Positions 12,007 to 23,099 of a stretch of DNA of 64,000 nucleotides are shown piece after piece (position 1 is the stretch's first letter; each line of letters starts with the position of its first letter). The position numbers and the translations under genes were made by a program. This DNA comes from Panagrolaimus kolymaensis (Eukaryota; Nematoda; Chromadorea; Rhabditida; Panagrolaimidae), in assembly GCA_028622995.1 (NCBI GenBank), contig JAJQJQ010000027.1, forward strand, positions 2,046,001-2,110,000, written 5' to 3'. The notes beneath the pieces are model-generated. The model was not told where the DNA came from. It did not search any database and worked only from the letters and a program-made list of their open reading frames with translations.

Positions 12007-12698
12007 TTATTAGTAGGTATTTGATAAAAAGAAACTTTTTACTATGAATTTTCTAAAAAATCCAAATATGTTTTTTCTATGTATTTATTATTTAATTTGT
12101 TGTGATACCGAAATCCATAATTTGATTTACGTAAATCCATAACCTTTTCTTGCCCTTTTTATTTATCAAATTTGATTTACAGTTGTCATAAAGAAAAGTG
12201 CTTTAATTCAATTTTATTTAACCCATAAAATTTGTTTAATTTTTTTTTCTTTATTATTAAAAGTTTATGAGTAATATAATTACTGTGTCAAAAATAAAAA
12301 AGAAAGTTCTAGAAAAAATGGTTGTAAAGTTATGACAAATTTTTATATACGTTTGTTTGTAATCTGTAGCTGATCATTCATGTGATATGGTAAACTACAG
12401 AATATAAATATTCTGTCATATCATAACTTCCTTTTTTTTAATTTTTGTAGTATAATTTTCTTGGAAAATAATGAAGTAAATGAATTTATTTTATTAGAAA
12501 AATTAAATTTCAAGAGACATTTGCAGGAAAACGAAAAAAAATTAAATTTAAGCACCTTTTTTATTTGACTATTTTTCTTGCATGCAAAAATTAATGTATA
12601 AAAGTACCAACAAAAAAGTAAGTTTGCAATGATAAAATTTAAATTTAAAGTTTAGAGCTAAAAATATTTTTAAACATTTTTTTTATAAAGTTTTCTAA
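12007..12698. promoter_or_regulatory. Shared divergent upstream region of receptors C and D
   Basis: 692 bp between two start codons that face away from each other. On the plus strand TATAAAAG at 12597-12604 lies about 95 bp before the start of receptor D, close enough to serve as a TATA element. Longer A/T tracts fill the rest. That this region drives both genes is inferred only from the head-to-head arrangement. Confidence 0.45.
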
Positions 12699-14215
12699 AT
12701 GTCACGTGAATTAACATGGATTCAAGATGGATATGAACTTCGTCAAGAAGACCATTTACTCGGATTCACCATTGCTGAAGGAAATATTTCGTGCAACGCA
12801 AATGGACAAAGCGCTTTGGTCGATTCCTCTCTATCTTGTGTACTTTTTCAATTAACATTTTTTCTTGAAACCATTGGATTTGGATATATTTGTTTTCCAT
12901 TAATTTTTGCAATAGTTTTTATTTCGATTTTTGGGAAAATTAAAGAAAATTATCGTTGGTTTATTCTCAATCAAGCTGTTTGGGATTTATTAGTGATTTA
13001 TAACTTTATTTGTTCTAAACCTTCATGGAATGCATGGTTTCAAAGATATTATACAATTCCAGATTCACCCAAATATTCTCCGTGGTTATATAATGTTAAT
13101 GAAGGTAGGGTATTAAAAGCCGTGGGATAAATTTGAAAAATACAAAAAAATTAATGTCTTAAAAGTTTTTAAAATTTGCCCCGAAAATGTTTGTTTTACT
13201 TTTTTAAATAACATACTTTTATTTTTTAGGTCCACCAACATGTTTTTATTCCGTTCAAGATTTTTCACAAACTGAAACATATTTTTCACGGACATTAAAG
13301 GCAATATTTGTTCATGCCATTTCTTATGCCACATATACTCCATTATTTTTACTTACACTTTCTCGATTTTTAACTATGTATTCTAAATCTTTTCAAAAAC
13401 GATTATTAAAATTTTCCGCAACTAAAGTTTTAGCAAATATAGATTGTGTAAATTTTATTTTTATTGCGGCTGTAAATTTTGATGAATGGCAAAAAAATAT
13501 TTTGAATGCTATCGCTCGAGATCAACATCAAACATGTTTGGATTCTTCGTGTCTAAATGGATTTTGTAATTCGACTCAACAAAAACAATGTGATTTAGTT
13601 TTTGTTATTTAAACATCACAAAAATCCATAACAATTTTTAAATATATCCAATTAATTTTGCCGCCATTACTTTTAATTCTCTCAAATATTTTTGCTTTTT
13701 TATTGCTTTTGAAACTTTGCCAACAATTAAAATTTCGAGCTCAAACTAATTCACAAAATCTGATGGCTTCTCTCAAAATTGCCTTAATAATTTTCTTCCA
13801 ATGTCTCACCACGACATTTTTATTTTTTATATCAGCATTTCAAGAATATTTATTTTATTATCAAAATCGAAACTATGATATTGAAGACCGAACAAAAGAC
13901 ATGGAAGCTATCTTAAAAAATTGGCCTTCATGGTTTCGATTTTTAACTTTGGCCGAAACAATTCAATGTTTCAGCGTGATTCGAATATTTTTAGATTCCC
14001 TAATTATATTAATCGTTCTGAGCAATTATCGAGAAAAATGGATGGCTTTTATAAAATTTATTTACACAATTTTGATAAATACCAAAAAGGCTTTTGTGCA
14101 AGTAAATTCTCAAAAAAGATCAAAAGTTATATTTATTTCTCAAACTTCACATTCAACAAAGCCATTTTCGAAAGCATCAAAAGTCCAAGTTTCTAGAAAT
14201 ACTGTAGTTACTTGA
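12699..14215 (+). pseudogene. Seven-TM receptor, paralogue D, with one in-frame nonsense codon
   Basis: Exons 12699-13104 and 13230-14215 are joined in phase 1 at the family position. The reading frame matches paralogue C along its whole length except for a TAA at 13610-13612. It sits in the sequence DLVFVI-stop-TSQKS, where C has FVIETSQKF, so a GAA-to-TAA change is the likely cause. After it the same frame stays open for another 200 codons to the proper end (stop at 14213-14215), including PPLLLILSNIFAF, LFQCLTTTFLFFISAF and the YYQNRNYDI loop. Without the stop the product would be 463 aa, against 465 for C. With it translation ends after 262 residues, losing the last membrane spans. It is a young pseudogene, a polymorphic null allele, a readthrough gene or an assembly error. 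The lack of other damage favours recent loss. Confidence 0.8.
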
Positions 14216-14557
14216 AATTATATTTTTGGTCGTGTTTTAATTATTGTTTTTTTTTTGAAAATTTTATTTTAATAAAATTATTATTCGTCAAAAAATGGAA
14301 ATGTTGAGCAAAATCGCATTTTTAAAATACTGTAAAACAAATTGGTAATAAATAAAACTAATAAAAATTATTTTAAAATGATGCATAATAACTGAGCATA
14401 ATGAATGAGGGAAAAATAATTTTTGAGATCAAAAAATAAGCGATTCGAAAACAATATCTATGAGGCAGTAAAAATGAGGCAGTCAGGAACAACAAAAAAA
14501 ATAAGTATGTAAAAATTGTTTAAACGATTTTATGTAAGAGATAAAAAGCTATTTTAC
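14216..14557. other. Convergent 3' spacer
   Basis: 342 bp between the ends of receptor D (+) and the Smoothened-like gene (-). AATAAA-type motifs occur soon after the receptor D stop (for example near 14271). Nothing else is recognised. Confidence 0.4.
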
Positions 14558-17500
14558 TTAAATAACTCCAATATTTTGATTTATAATCATTTCAATATCA
14601 CCAATTTGAGTTTGAGATGGAGCTGTATGAAAAAAATTGGAAATCATGAGTTTCAAGCTTTTTGAAAAGTTTAAAATCCAGTTTCTTTTTTCATGGGCGA
14701 TTGTTTCTCGATGATCCTTTGCGCGGTTGAAGAAAATGAGACGACTACGCATAACACAAAAACATGCAATCCAAAAAGGTAATAACGGAAAAATAATGTA
14801 TGATAAAAACATCACAAAAAATTGGTATTCTGTAACCATAGAAATCGAACAATTTGGTGCAGCCACAGAGCTTAAAAGGAAATACGTATTTTAATTTATT
14901 TTTAATATGAACTTTGATTGCTCCAGAAACAAATATTTTTTGACTTTTGGAATGTCAAAAATGAAAAAACTAACTCAAAAATATGTTCTTTTCGAATATA
15001 TGGATCAGTTTCTTGAGTTTGATGATCGAAATGTATCGTTGTGTTATACCAATCATGAAGCCCATTTCTTTGTTTAAGTGAATCCAATGTACACCTGTAA
15101 ATGAAAATTGCAAATGTATTTTTTCTTTTTCCAACTCTATGGAATTTCTTATATAGATTAAAGAATCTTTTTTTATTGTTGCCGTCGTGACTTACAGAAT
15201 GCTTGACATAATTTTATCTTTTTCACCTTCTTGTCCAAATTCATTTGAAAAATAATATTGAATACAAATGGAAAAAATAGTGCATAAAATAAAAGTAACA
15301 AAAATTATCCCTAAAGCCCTTAATTTACATAGTTTAAACAAAAAAATAATTGTTTTGACTTACATAACCAATTTTTTGAAATCAGCGCCTTTTCAATTTT
15401 AGATTTATTATTTTTGCTGACATTTTTATGAACATTGAAACTTTCATTTTTTGGTGGTTCTTCTATCATTAATTTTTCTTGATAGCTGCTTACTTTAGAT
15501 GTAATTGATTTGTTATCTTTTTCTATTTCATTGCTGTTATTCATTTGGCTTGCTGAAGTAATCTCTGGGCTTTCTGATCGATGACATTCATCCAAAGTTG
15601 TCGACGAATTTTTAAATTCATTTTCATGTGATTTTGAAGTAGATTTGATTTTATGCTCAATCCGGCCATCTTCGTCACCTTCATCCTCATCATCGGCATC
15701 CTCTCCTCTATTATCGTCTGATGGCGAAATTTGATTCTCATCGATATCAGCATCTTCCATTTCAATAAGCCAATATGTAAGCCAATTTGCCCACAAATGC
15801 GCTAATCCAAGTTCAAATTGACGATAATATTCTGCGTTTAAAAAAGCAAATCGATATTTTAATCGTGTTTCTTCTTCTCTTTGAGGCACTGGTACCAAAT
15901 ATGTTGTTGTTGTTAAATTTGTGGCTTCCCCAACATTTATATTTTGCATCTGGGTTGTCGTTGATGTTGTTGAATAAACCAAAGATGTAGTTTCTGTGGC
16001 TTCAGTAGTTTCAACATAGTTTCTTTGTGGACTTTCAATTTTTTGGATTTTGTGGACTTTTTTACAAGAATAATATGTTTTTGCGGTGAAAAGAGTAAAA
16101 ATATAAAAAATTCCAAATAAAGCGTAAAAAATCCATGAATTTCGAAGTGATCCAGCTTTAACATGACAGTTTGCAGATAATGGATCGATGGGTAACGAAA
16201 AATGCAAAAAATAAATTAAATTATCATTTTGAAAGGAAAACTTACTTTTGACCAAAAACAGAAAAAAATAATTAAAATAAATAAAAGTAAAAACAAATAT
16301 GCAAAAATTGCAAGAATTTTTCTAATTTCTTTTTCACGTAAAATTAATTTTGAGTTGAAGTAACAAAAATTTTTTGGACGCAAACCTTTGAACATGATGA
16401 ATGAAAAAATCCAAAAATTAGCTATCACGAGAGTGAAAGAGGATACAATAGCTTCAATGGTGCAAAGATTGAAGAGACTTCTAAAAATTCATCAAAAGAT
16501 TTGATATTCATGGAGCTTTAAAAAAAACTTACAAATTGTTAAGGCCTCTAAGACGTCCATTATCGATGCATAGAGCAAGCGAACGAATGAATTTCAAACT
16601 TGTGATAACCCAGAAGGTATTGTAAAAACTAATACAAATAAATGATTGAACTAAACAGAAAATAGCAATATTTTGTTGGTAAATTTTTGTGAAAAATATA
16701 AAATAAATCTAAAAAATGTTAATTCTTTTAATTTTAAAATTTTTCTGGAAAAGATACTTACGCTAAAGCTAAACAGTATAACACCAGAAATAATCGAGAT
16801 TATAATATTTCTGAAACGAAAATTTTCGAGTCTCCAATCAAATTCAGCAATAGGACTTTCACAAGGAAGATAACACGAGTCAATGAGGGGAGGCAAAGCA
16901 TTTTTAACTTCAACATCTGATTTCACCAAAGGCCATAAACATTGTTCCGATGGAAATACAATTCGATTATCCAAATGAGTTTCCTATAAAAATTCTGGAG
17001 TAATATATTTAAAAAAATTTACTCTTCAAAAATATGCATGACGGCTATTGAGAATAAAAAAGAAATTATTTACCTTGCACTTTTTATTTTTGGTGAAAAT
17101 TCGCCCTTTTTGTTCATTTGTTAATGCAATTGGGAAATTAAAAGGATTTGAATGATTTTTGCAATTCAAAAACTTTGGCCATAAACCCAATTCCTTAACG
17201 AAACTGCATTGTTTTAAAGCTTGGTTACAAATTTCCTCAGAATAAAGAGGAACAATAATTTTAGTCTGAAAAAGTTATTTGAGTTACAAAATTGATGAAT
17301 GCTTAAATTTTTTTTAATCCACTCACATTTTTTAAGGTTCCTTTGCCTGCAATAACTTTAGCACATGGACGAAAAATTGAAGAGCATAGCAATGGGCCCA
17401 ACGCTGACCAGCAACTAAAAGAAAAAATATTTATTTCGTTTGTTTTAGTTTTGAAAAAACAATATCTTCCTTTGTAAAATTAATCCGCTTTTTCTTAAAT

Positions 17501-18134
17501 TCGCAAGTTTAATTTGCAAATCAAAAATTACTTTATGATATTCAGATTTTTTGGAAATTTTCAAAAAAAAATTTAAGGTCGAAAAAAATATGAAAGATTT
17601 AACAAATTAAAATTTCAAAACTAACGTTGGAAATCGCTTAAGAAGAGCCAAATCAAAAGGAAATTTCCCTGCTGCAGAGTTGTAAGAATTTGAATATCGA
17701 ATAGGTTCGCCAAAACACTTTTCATTTGGACGAGGTTCTCGACACACAGAAGAATGGATTTCGAGATGGCATTCTTTTAGACACCTCCAATCCTTTGAAT
17801 GGCAATCAGAAAGGCTTTTGTTTTCCTAAAAAAATAAATCTTTAAAAAAAGATAATTTTTTCTTCATAAAAATTAACACATTTTTTTGACAAAAAAACAA
17901 AGTTTACAAAAAAGAAAAGACATGCAAAAAAAATCATAAAATTCAATTTAATCGATGTTCAAAAAAAGATAGTTTTTTTTGTTAACTTACAGGAAGTTTT
18001 CGATTGCTAAAAACATCTTTCATATAACTTTGGAGAATAATATCTCCAAGCTTCTTCTTTTCATGATTCTTGCTATTAATAAAATTAAAAGACAGGCAAT
18101 AAAAAATAATTAAAATTAATATAAGTCGCGTCAT
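14558..18134 (-). CDS. Smoothened-like class F seven-TM receptor
   Basis: Eleven exons, 5' to 3': 17991-18134, 17626-17825, 17327-17414, 17074-17265, 16762-16983, 16533-16708, 16246-16480, 15364-16195, 15196-15310, 14975-15094 and 14558-14870 (878 aa). Residues 1-20 form a signal peptide (MTRLILILIIFYCLS). Residues 50-208 are a Frizzled-type cysteine-rich domain whose spacing fits Smoothened: CFGEPIRY, then CWSALGPLLCSSIFRPC and VPLYSEEICNQALKQC. They are followed by LWPKFLNC, comparable to the Smoothened run ending GWPDFLKC. Seven-TM blocks follow, including ILFSFS, VIANFWIFSFIMF, ILAIFAYLFLLLFILIIFF, WIFYALFGIFYIFTLF, IIFVTFILCTIFSI and FLSYIIFPLLPFWI. The tail lacks the KTxxxW Dishevelled motif of Frizzleds. 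The loop between TM5 and TM6 is about 220 residues, Ser/Thr-rich with an acidic run, against a few dozen residues in usual class F proteins. The exon-8 acceptor reads CG, not AG. It could instead be a divergent Frizzled. Confidence 0.78.
16196..16245 (-). other. Intron 7 of the Smoothened-like gene, with non-AG end
   Basis: The donor is a textbook GTAAGT at 16245-16240, and the 50-bp length matches its neighbours. Reading resumes exactly in phase at 16195 (LPIDPLSANC). The last two intron bases are CG, in the context TTTTTCG where TTTTCAG would be expected. No AG that restores the frame exists nearby. A one-base loss in the acceptor, a sequencing error or a rare GT-CG junction would all explain it. 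Alternatively the gene is retained unspliced with a frameshift. Confidence 0.65.
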
Positions 18135-20623
18135 GGAAAAAGAAAATATCTAAAAAATAAATTCTTTTTTGAATGATTGTTAATTAATAAATGCACTTTG
18201 ATGCTGAAATTTCTAAAAATAAATGCATTAAATTTTGTACCCTCAAAAAAACGTATTCCGGCAAAAGACATGCGTCAAAAACGAACTAGAACAAAAAAAT
18301 AAGCTTTTTTGAGGAAAAAAAATGAATTTGTCCCAAAAAACACACCAAAAAAATAAAGAGAATTTGCGGGAAATTAAAAAAAATACAAACGGCAAAAACA
18401 AATGAGAATCAGTTTTCATAAAAAAAATAAACACAACATTATCCAGCCAAAAATGTTTCTTTCATTATCTAATAAAAGCGAAAAATTGATTACCGCCAAA
18501 AAAAACTGCAAAAAGCCAAGCATACTTTCTTTTCAAAATCCAAAATATATAATGAACAAAGTGTCAAAAAAAATATGGGCAAGGTCTATAAAAAAGGAAA
18601 GAAAAAAATTTAAATGGCAACTGGCAACAACAACAAAAAAATGTAGGATCGATTTTGATTTAAAAAGGAAAGAAAAAAAAATTGGAAAACAAAATGAAAT
18701 CGCGCGGGGTTGAAAAAAGAGAGGCGGTGATGTTGCTGCCAGCTGCTTGTTTATTGCCAGTTCGGAGAGGAAAGTGACACCATCACACAAAAAGAGGAGT
18801 AACAAAAGAGAAGAAAAAAACATTCATAAGTAACTCCCAAAACCGCAATGAGTTTCATTAAGTCACCATACTATTTGTCTTTAATGGGTTTCGCTATTTT
18901 TCTTCAGTTTAAAAACACAAAATTTATAATTTTTCGTTGCAAGTTGCAACAACAAAAAAATCTTGAACTGTTGAAACAGACATTTTTTATGTTTGTTATT
19001 TTAATTTTTCTAGCTGTTTCGAAAAAGAAAATTAAATAATTATTGAAGTTAGCACGAATTTCAAATTTGGGAACATTAACAGATATCACAGACAAAAAAA
19101 AAGAAATTTTATTAAAAAGGTTCCATAAGTTTGTTCACGATGAATAAAGAAATGGATTGTTTTTTTTATCCTCAAAATTTTTTCTTAATTTTTCATCAGA
19201 GTTTTTTATTAGTTTTCTCTATTTGATAGTGTGAAGCTTGATTTTGGTTTAAATGCAATTTGGATTTTTGGGAGAGTTTATCGTCGTTCTTTTTTCCTTT
19301 ATTTTTTTTTGTCTGGAAGTCGCAAAAAAAGATGCAAAAAATAAAGCGAGTTGTGTACATAAAAAAGTGTTGGATAACGAATCGAACGATGCAAAAAAAG
19401 TCGTGTCTAAAGCATAATTTTTAGAAAAATTGATTGAATAAAAGACAAATCGGAAAAAAGTTTATAGAAAAAATAAACAAGATTACAAAAATTTCTGTAG
19501 ACGGATTTTAGTAACTAATCCTCAAAAATTCGGAGTCACTTTCTAAGCCCTCTTTTTTTTTGAAGGCAAAAATCAGTTTTTTCATTAAAAAAAGAGAAAA
19601 AAATTTGTGCTCAATAAAATGGATACATTGAATCAAAAAAAAGAAACATCGACCTTTAAAGCTTAATTTTATTTCTTTTTTCTATTTCTAATTGCTTTTT
19701 AACATAAAAAAATCTAAAATAATTTCGATCGCGATTTTATGTGAAAAAATAAAAGAAGGTTTAAATGTTGCTTTTTTCTTCACTTTTTTCGATAAGAAAC
19801 GCGCAATGATTTTTTTTATTTTTAATGTCCATTGTGTCTGCCTTCACAGAGAGAAAAAAAAGAACAATTTGTTTCATTTCTTTCCTTTTTGTTTTGAAAA
19901 AACACTTTTTTCTTTCTCTTCGCTTTTTTATTGCACAGACGATGACGACTGGCAGGTGCAGAAAGGAACACAACAATGAAAGAATAGAAATTTTTTTGAA
20001 AGAATCCAAAAGCAAAGAGATGACAAACAAATTTGTAGGTTGCAAGAAAAGAATAAAAAAGTTCGTTGCACTTTAATTTTAAGCTCAAAATAGTTAAAAG
20101 GACAAAAATTTAAGGATTTTATGAATTTATGCGTGTTTTTAAAAAATATTTTTTTCATCGATTCTTTTTTATAAGTTTAATTTTTTTACCTATGATTTAT
20201 TTACCATTTTTGCTCTTGTCATGTGCTTATTTTAAACGGTAATTTGCAGGTGATTAACAAAATTTTGGAAAAGAAAAAAGCCAATGTTTAAAAAACCAAA
20301 AGAAAGCAATCATAATTCGAAAAAGATTTTTATTTCATGCGTCTACGAAATCGGAAACAAAGGAACATGTGGTTTCATATCCGACAGACAGACAAAGCCA
20401 TATTTGGTTTAATTTTAATTTAAACATTAACAAAAAAAATAAAAACCAAAAAAAACATTTAAGTTTTTGGAAATATTATAATTTTTATCTGATAATTTTT
20501 GATTTTAACTAACTTAAGATCAAAAATTTAAACTGTAAAGAACACCAAATCAGAGATAAAAAAGGAAAAATAACTTTCAAAAACATAGAAATGAAAAAAT
20601 TTAATCTTCATAAGGTATTTTGA
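18135..20623. other. 2.5-kb spacer without recognised genes
   Basis: Lies upstream of the Smoothened-like gene. It contains many A/T-tract-driven open frames on both strands, with lysine/phenylalanine-only translations that I do not accept as genes. A degenerate repeat copy is at 19812-20047. CAAC-rich patches near 18.6-18.8 kb (GGCAACTGGCAACAACAAC) may be regulatory or repeat-derived. No tRNA or splice-supported exon was found. Confidence 0.5.
19812..20047. repeat. Dispersed degenerate repeat, copy 2
   Basis: Shares in the same order and orientation the short blocks listed for 4057-4284: CATTGTGTCTG, GAACAATTT, GATGACGACTGG, GGAACACAACA, AAGCAAAGAGA and TTGCAAGAAAA. Neither copy keeps a reading frame in common. 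Confidence 0.45.
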
Positions 20624-21196
20624 TTAGTCGATTGATTGGACATCAAAATCAAAGCAAAAATCTGAGTCCACTTTCAAGGTGACTTTAGCCTTTGTCGTTT
20701 TAATGGTTTCTAAACTTAATTCTCGGCAAAATGTGGCATCAGAAGAAAATTTTTGATGGATTTTGTGCTAAAAAATAAGAGGCTTGTCTTAATGAGAAAA
20801 AATACATTCATAAAAACTTACTACAAGTTTTTTATCTTTATCAACATCAATAATTACAGATTTTTCCAAAGGATAATCATCGTCATTGTCGTTGATCGTC
20901 AAAAGTGTTTCATTCCCATAAATAACAGAAAAAGTTGCAGGATATGATACTACAATATAATTACTTCTTTCAATTCCAAGTCGACATAAATAATGATTCA
21001 ATGAAGCTTTCTCTGACATCTTTTCATCCAATCGCTCAACAAAAATCGGTTTTAGCTGGTGAAAAGCCTTTTTATAAAGGTCATAGTTATTATTTAAATA
21101 AACCACGATATAATAATCAGATTTTAATACATTTGTAAATAAATCTTCCATAAATTCAATAGCTAAAAATTTCATCAAGTCAAAAATACTCCCCAT
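20624..21196 (-). CDS. Unknown protein, two exons, with a decayed paralogue 6 kb away
   Basis: Exons 20822-21196 and 20624-20767 join in phase 0 (172 aa). I do not recognise the family. The protein starts MGSIFDLMKFLAIEF and has YYIVVYLNNNYDL, FVERLDEKMSEKASLNHYLC and SVIYGNETLLTINDNDDDYP, then EKSVIIDVDKDKKLV, ending with VTLKVDSDFCFDFDVQSID. The alternation of short strands and an acidic turn (NDNDDDY) suggests a compact beta-rich cytosolic fold. There is no signal peptide or membrane segment. The paralogous sequence at 26999-27545 keeps the same intron position and the NDNDDDYP motif, so this is a true gene family. The nearest neighbour is an unknown open frame 300 bp upstream on the same strand. 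Confidence 0.65.
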
Positions 21197-21510
21197 CGAT
21201 TGCCATCGACAACCGCGAGTTTTGTCAAAAATTTGTTTATGGTTTCGATTTTCTTTTCGCGGGAAGATTCAATTGTACAATCTTTTTTATTATAATTACG
21301 GATTATTTTCACTAATAATCCCTATTTTTTTGCACAATTATATTCAAAAATATCTGTAGATACTAATAGTTACAACACTACAAAAAAAAACAAAAACTTT
21401 GACCATTTTTGGCATTATTAATACAGTAAACAATCCTATAGTTCCTTGTTCTTCACCCTAATAAAGTTGCTATCATGTTTTTGTTTTGAAAAGTTGTTAG
21501 TCCTGAACTT

Positions 21511-21908
21511 TTAATCCACTAAACTCATAAAGCAATCAATGGCAATAATTTTGAGTGCCCGTTGACTTGATGATTTTGACAGCCATTGTTTTTCTGAATT
21601 TAAGTCATCTTCATTAAAATCATATCGCGGTTGAAGACAATATTTTCCATTTTTTCTTAACAATGGAATACATGAAACAAATTCAAAGTTAATTGGATCT
21701 ATAAATCTACCAATTATGGTAAAAGTTTGTCCTTCTTTAATATTACTAGGTTTTGCAAGGGATAAATAAGTTTGCATTTCGATGCACTTGGATGATGTAA
21801 TTGTGAATGGAAATCCATGTTTCCCACAATAATTTCGACAATCCACACGAAAATTATATGAATCCATAAACGACGGTCGACAACCATTACCAATTTCAAA
21901 AATAAAAC
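21511..21908 (-). CDS. Unknown Cys-containing open frame (5' end not found)
   Basis: An open frame of about 132 codons follows a TTACATTCAG acceptor and ends with a stop at 21511. It contains EIGNGCRPSF, NFRVDCRNYCGKHGFPF, ITSSKCIEMQTY, GQTFTIIGRFIDPINFEF and a C-terminal KIIAIDCFMSL. The composition looks like real protein rather than A/T-tract noise. The acceptor needs one base from an upstream exon, and I find no matching first exon with an ATG. The upstream frame meets a TGA within a dozen codons. It may be a partial gene, or its first exon lies farther upstream, beyond the antisense phosphoribosyltransferase fragment. No family is recognised. Confidence 0.4.
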
Positions 21909-21953
21909 CTGAATGTAATTTTAATTTAAAAAAAATATATATGGCCTTACAAG

Positions 21954-22612
21954 AGAACACATTGGAGTTATTTCGATTGAATCAAATCATAAATCAAGCA
22001 TACCAAATTTTTATTTTCGAAACTTTCCAAAGGTTCAAAATAATTCCCTTTTATTAGATGTTAATGTTTCTACAGGTATGGCTTGTTTATAAAGTGTTAT
22101 AAAATCAGTAGAAAATGGAAAAACATATACCAAAATAACAAGATATAAAAGTAGAATTTTACTTTACCATGACTTTAATGTATTGCTATTATACTGAGAA
22201 AAAAAATCTTTAAGTCCCAAGAATCTTTTTAACTTTTTTATAGCGAGTTATTCCCAGAAGAAAATAAATTCTAGAGTAAATAGTTTATACAGATTTTTTT
22301 ACAAAAGACGGGTAAATAAATAGACTCGACACTTACAAAAAAACAATTAACTTTTTTACGAAATTACTCAAACTTGCAGGATCATGTGCTCTTGTTGCAA
22401 TCAAAGTTTTAATTGATCATGGTGTTCCAGAAGAAAATATTATGGTTTGCGCACTTTCAATGAAAACTGAGGGAATTCTACGAATTGCATATGCTTTTCC
22501 CAGAGTCAAATTTCATACAGCTTTTCTTGATTGCGAATTAATTCAAAAATTATATGACTACGATAAAGAATATTTTGATGAAAATGGTGTTGAAATTGAA
22601 TGTAGTGACTGA
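21954..22612 (+). pseudogene. Uracil phosphoribosyltransferase-like 3' fragment
   Basis: Two exon-like pieces, 21954-22075 and 22380-22612, join in phase 1 across a 304-bp intron (GTATGG donor, TTGCAG acceptor). The translation resembles the C-terminal half of UPRT/UPP enzymes: EHIGVISIESNHKSSIPNF, then SLLLDVNVSTGSCALVAIKV (compare the PRPP-binding LLLDPMLATGGSA loop), ENIMVCALSMKTEGI and FPRVKFHTAFLD. The N-terminal half is not found upstream on this strand. The PRPP loop has V-N-V in place of the usual acidic/proline residues, and the C-terminal uracil-binding GLGDFGDRYFG motif is replaced by DKEYFDENGVE. It is therefore a truncated, probably inactive copy, or the 3' part of a strongly diverged gene. 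It partly underlies the start of the antisense open frame at 21511-21908. Confidence 0.55.
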
Positions 22613-23099
22613 AAAAATATAATTCAAAGAAATATTTTTTTTATTTGACCATTTTTAACATTCTTTTGTTGTTCAAATATAGGAAATTTTTTTAATTTTG
22701 TCGTTTTATGAAATTTTATATTTTATAAAATTTTTATACCTTTATTGATAATGTGTTTGGCTCCCACTGTATAGAAATAAAGAATTTTTTTAATGTATTA
22801 GTTAATAATAAAATATACATAAAAGCAAAAAAGAATCCCAATGCTTTTTTGGTAACTTTGTTTTAATGTGAGAATATGCCATATTTCAGAAAATAGAAAA
22901 TAAGACTGTTGTTTTTTCAAGACTAATATCATGAATTTCCATTAAAAATCTTTCTTTGTAAATTTTTAATTTTTTGCGACTCTAAAATTCTGATAAAGTA
23001 TAATGCATGATATTTTAAAAATATATATTTACTTATTAGAGCTCAATAAACAACAAAGAAAATATAAAACAATAATATTGGAAAAAAAGTTAGAATTAT
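22613..23099. other. Spacer before serpentine receptor
   Basis: 487 bp of AT-rich sequence. It holds the presumed 3' untranslated ends of the flanking convergent units. Nothing else is recognised. Confidence 0.4.

Noticed and set aside
15787..15990. Plus-strand open frame within the Smoothened-like exon 8
   Set aside because: Antisense shadow of a long coding exon with clear protein character on the minus strand.
18243..20158. Cluster of short open frames on both strands
   Set aside because: Low-complexity Lys/Phe/Ser composition in A/T tracts, mutually overlapping, without start or splice support.
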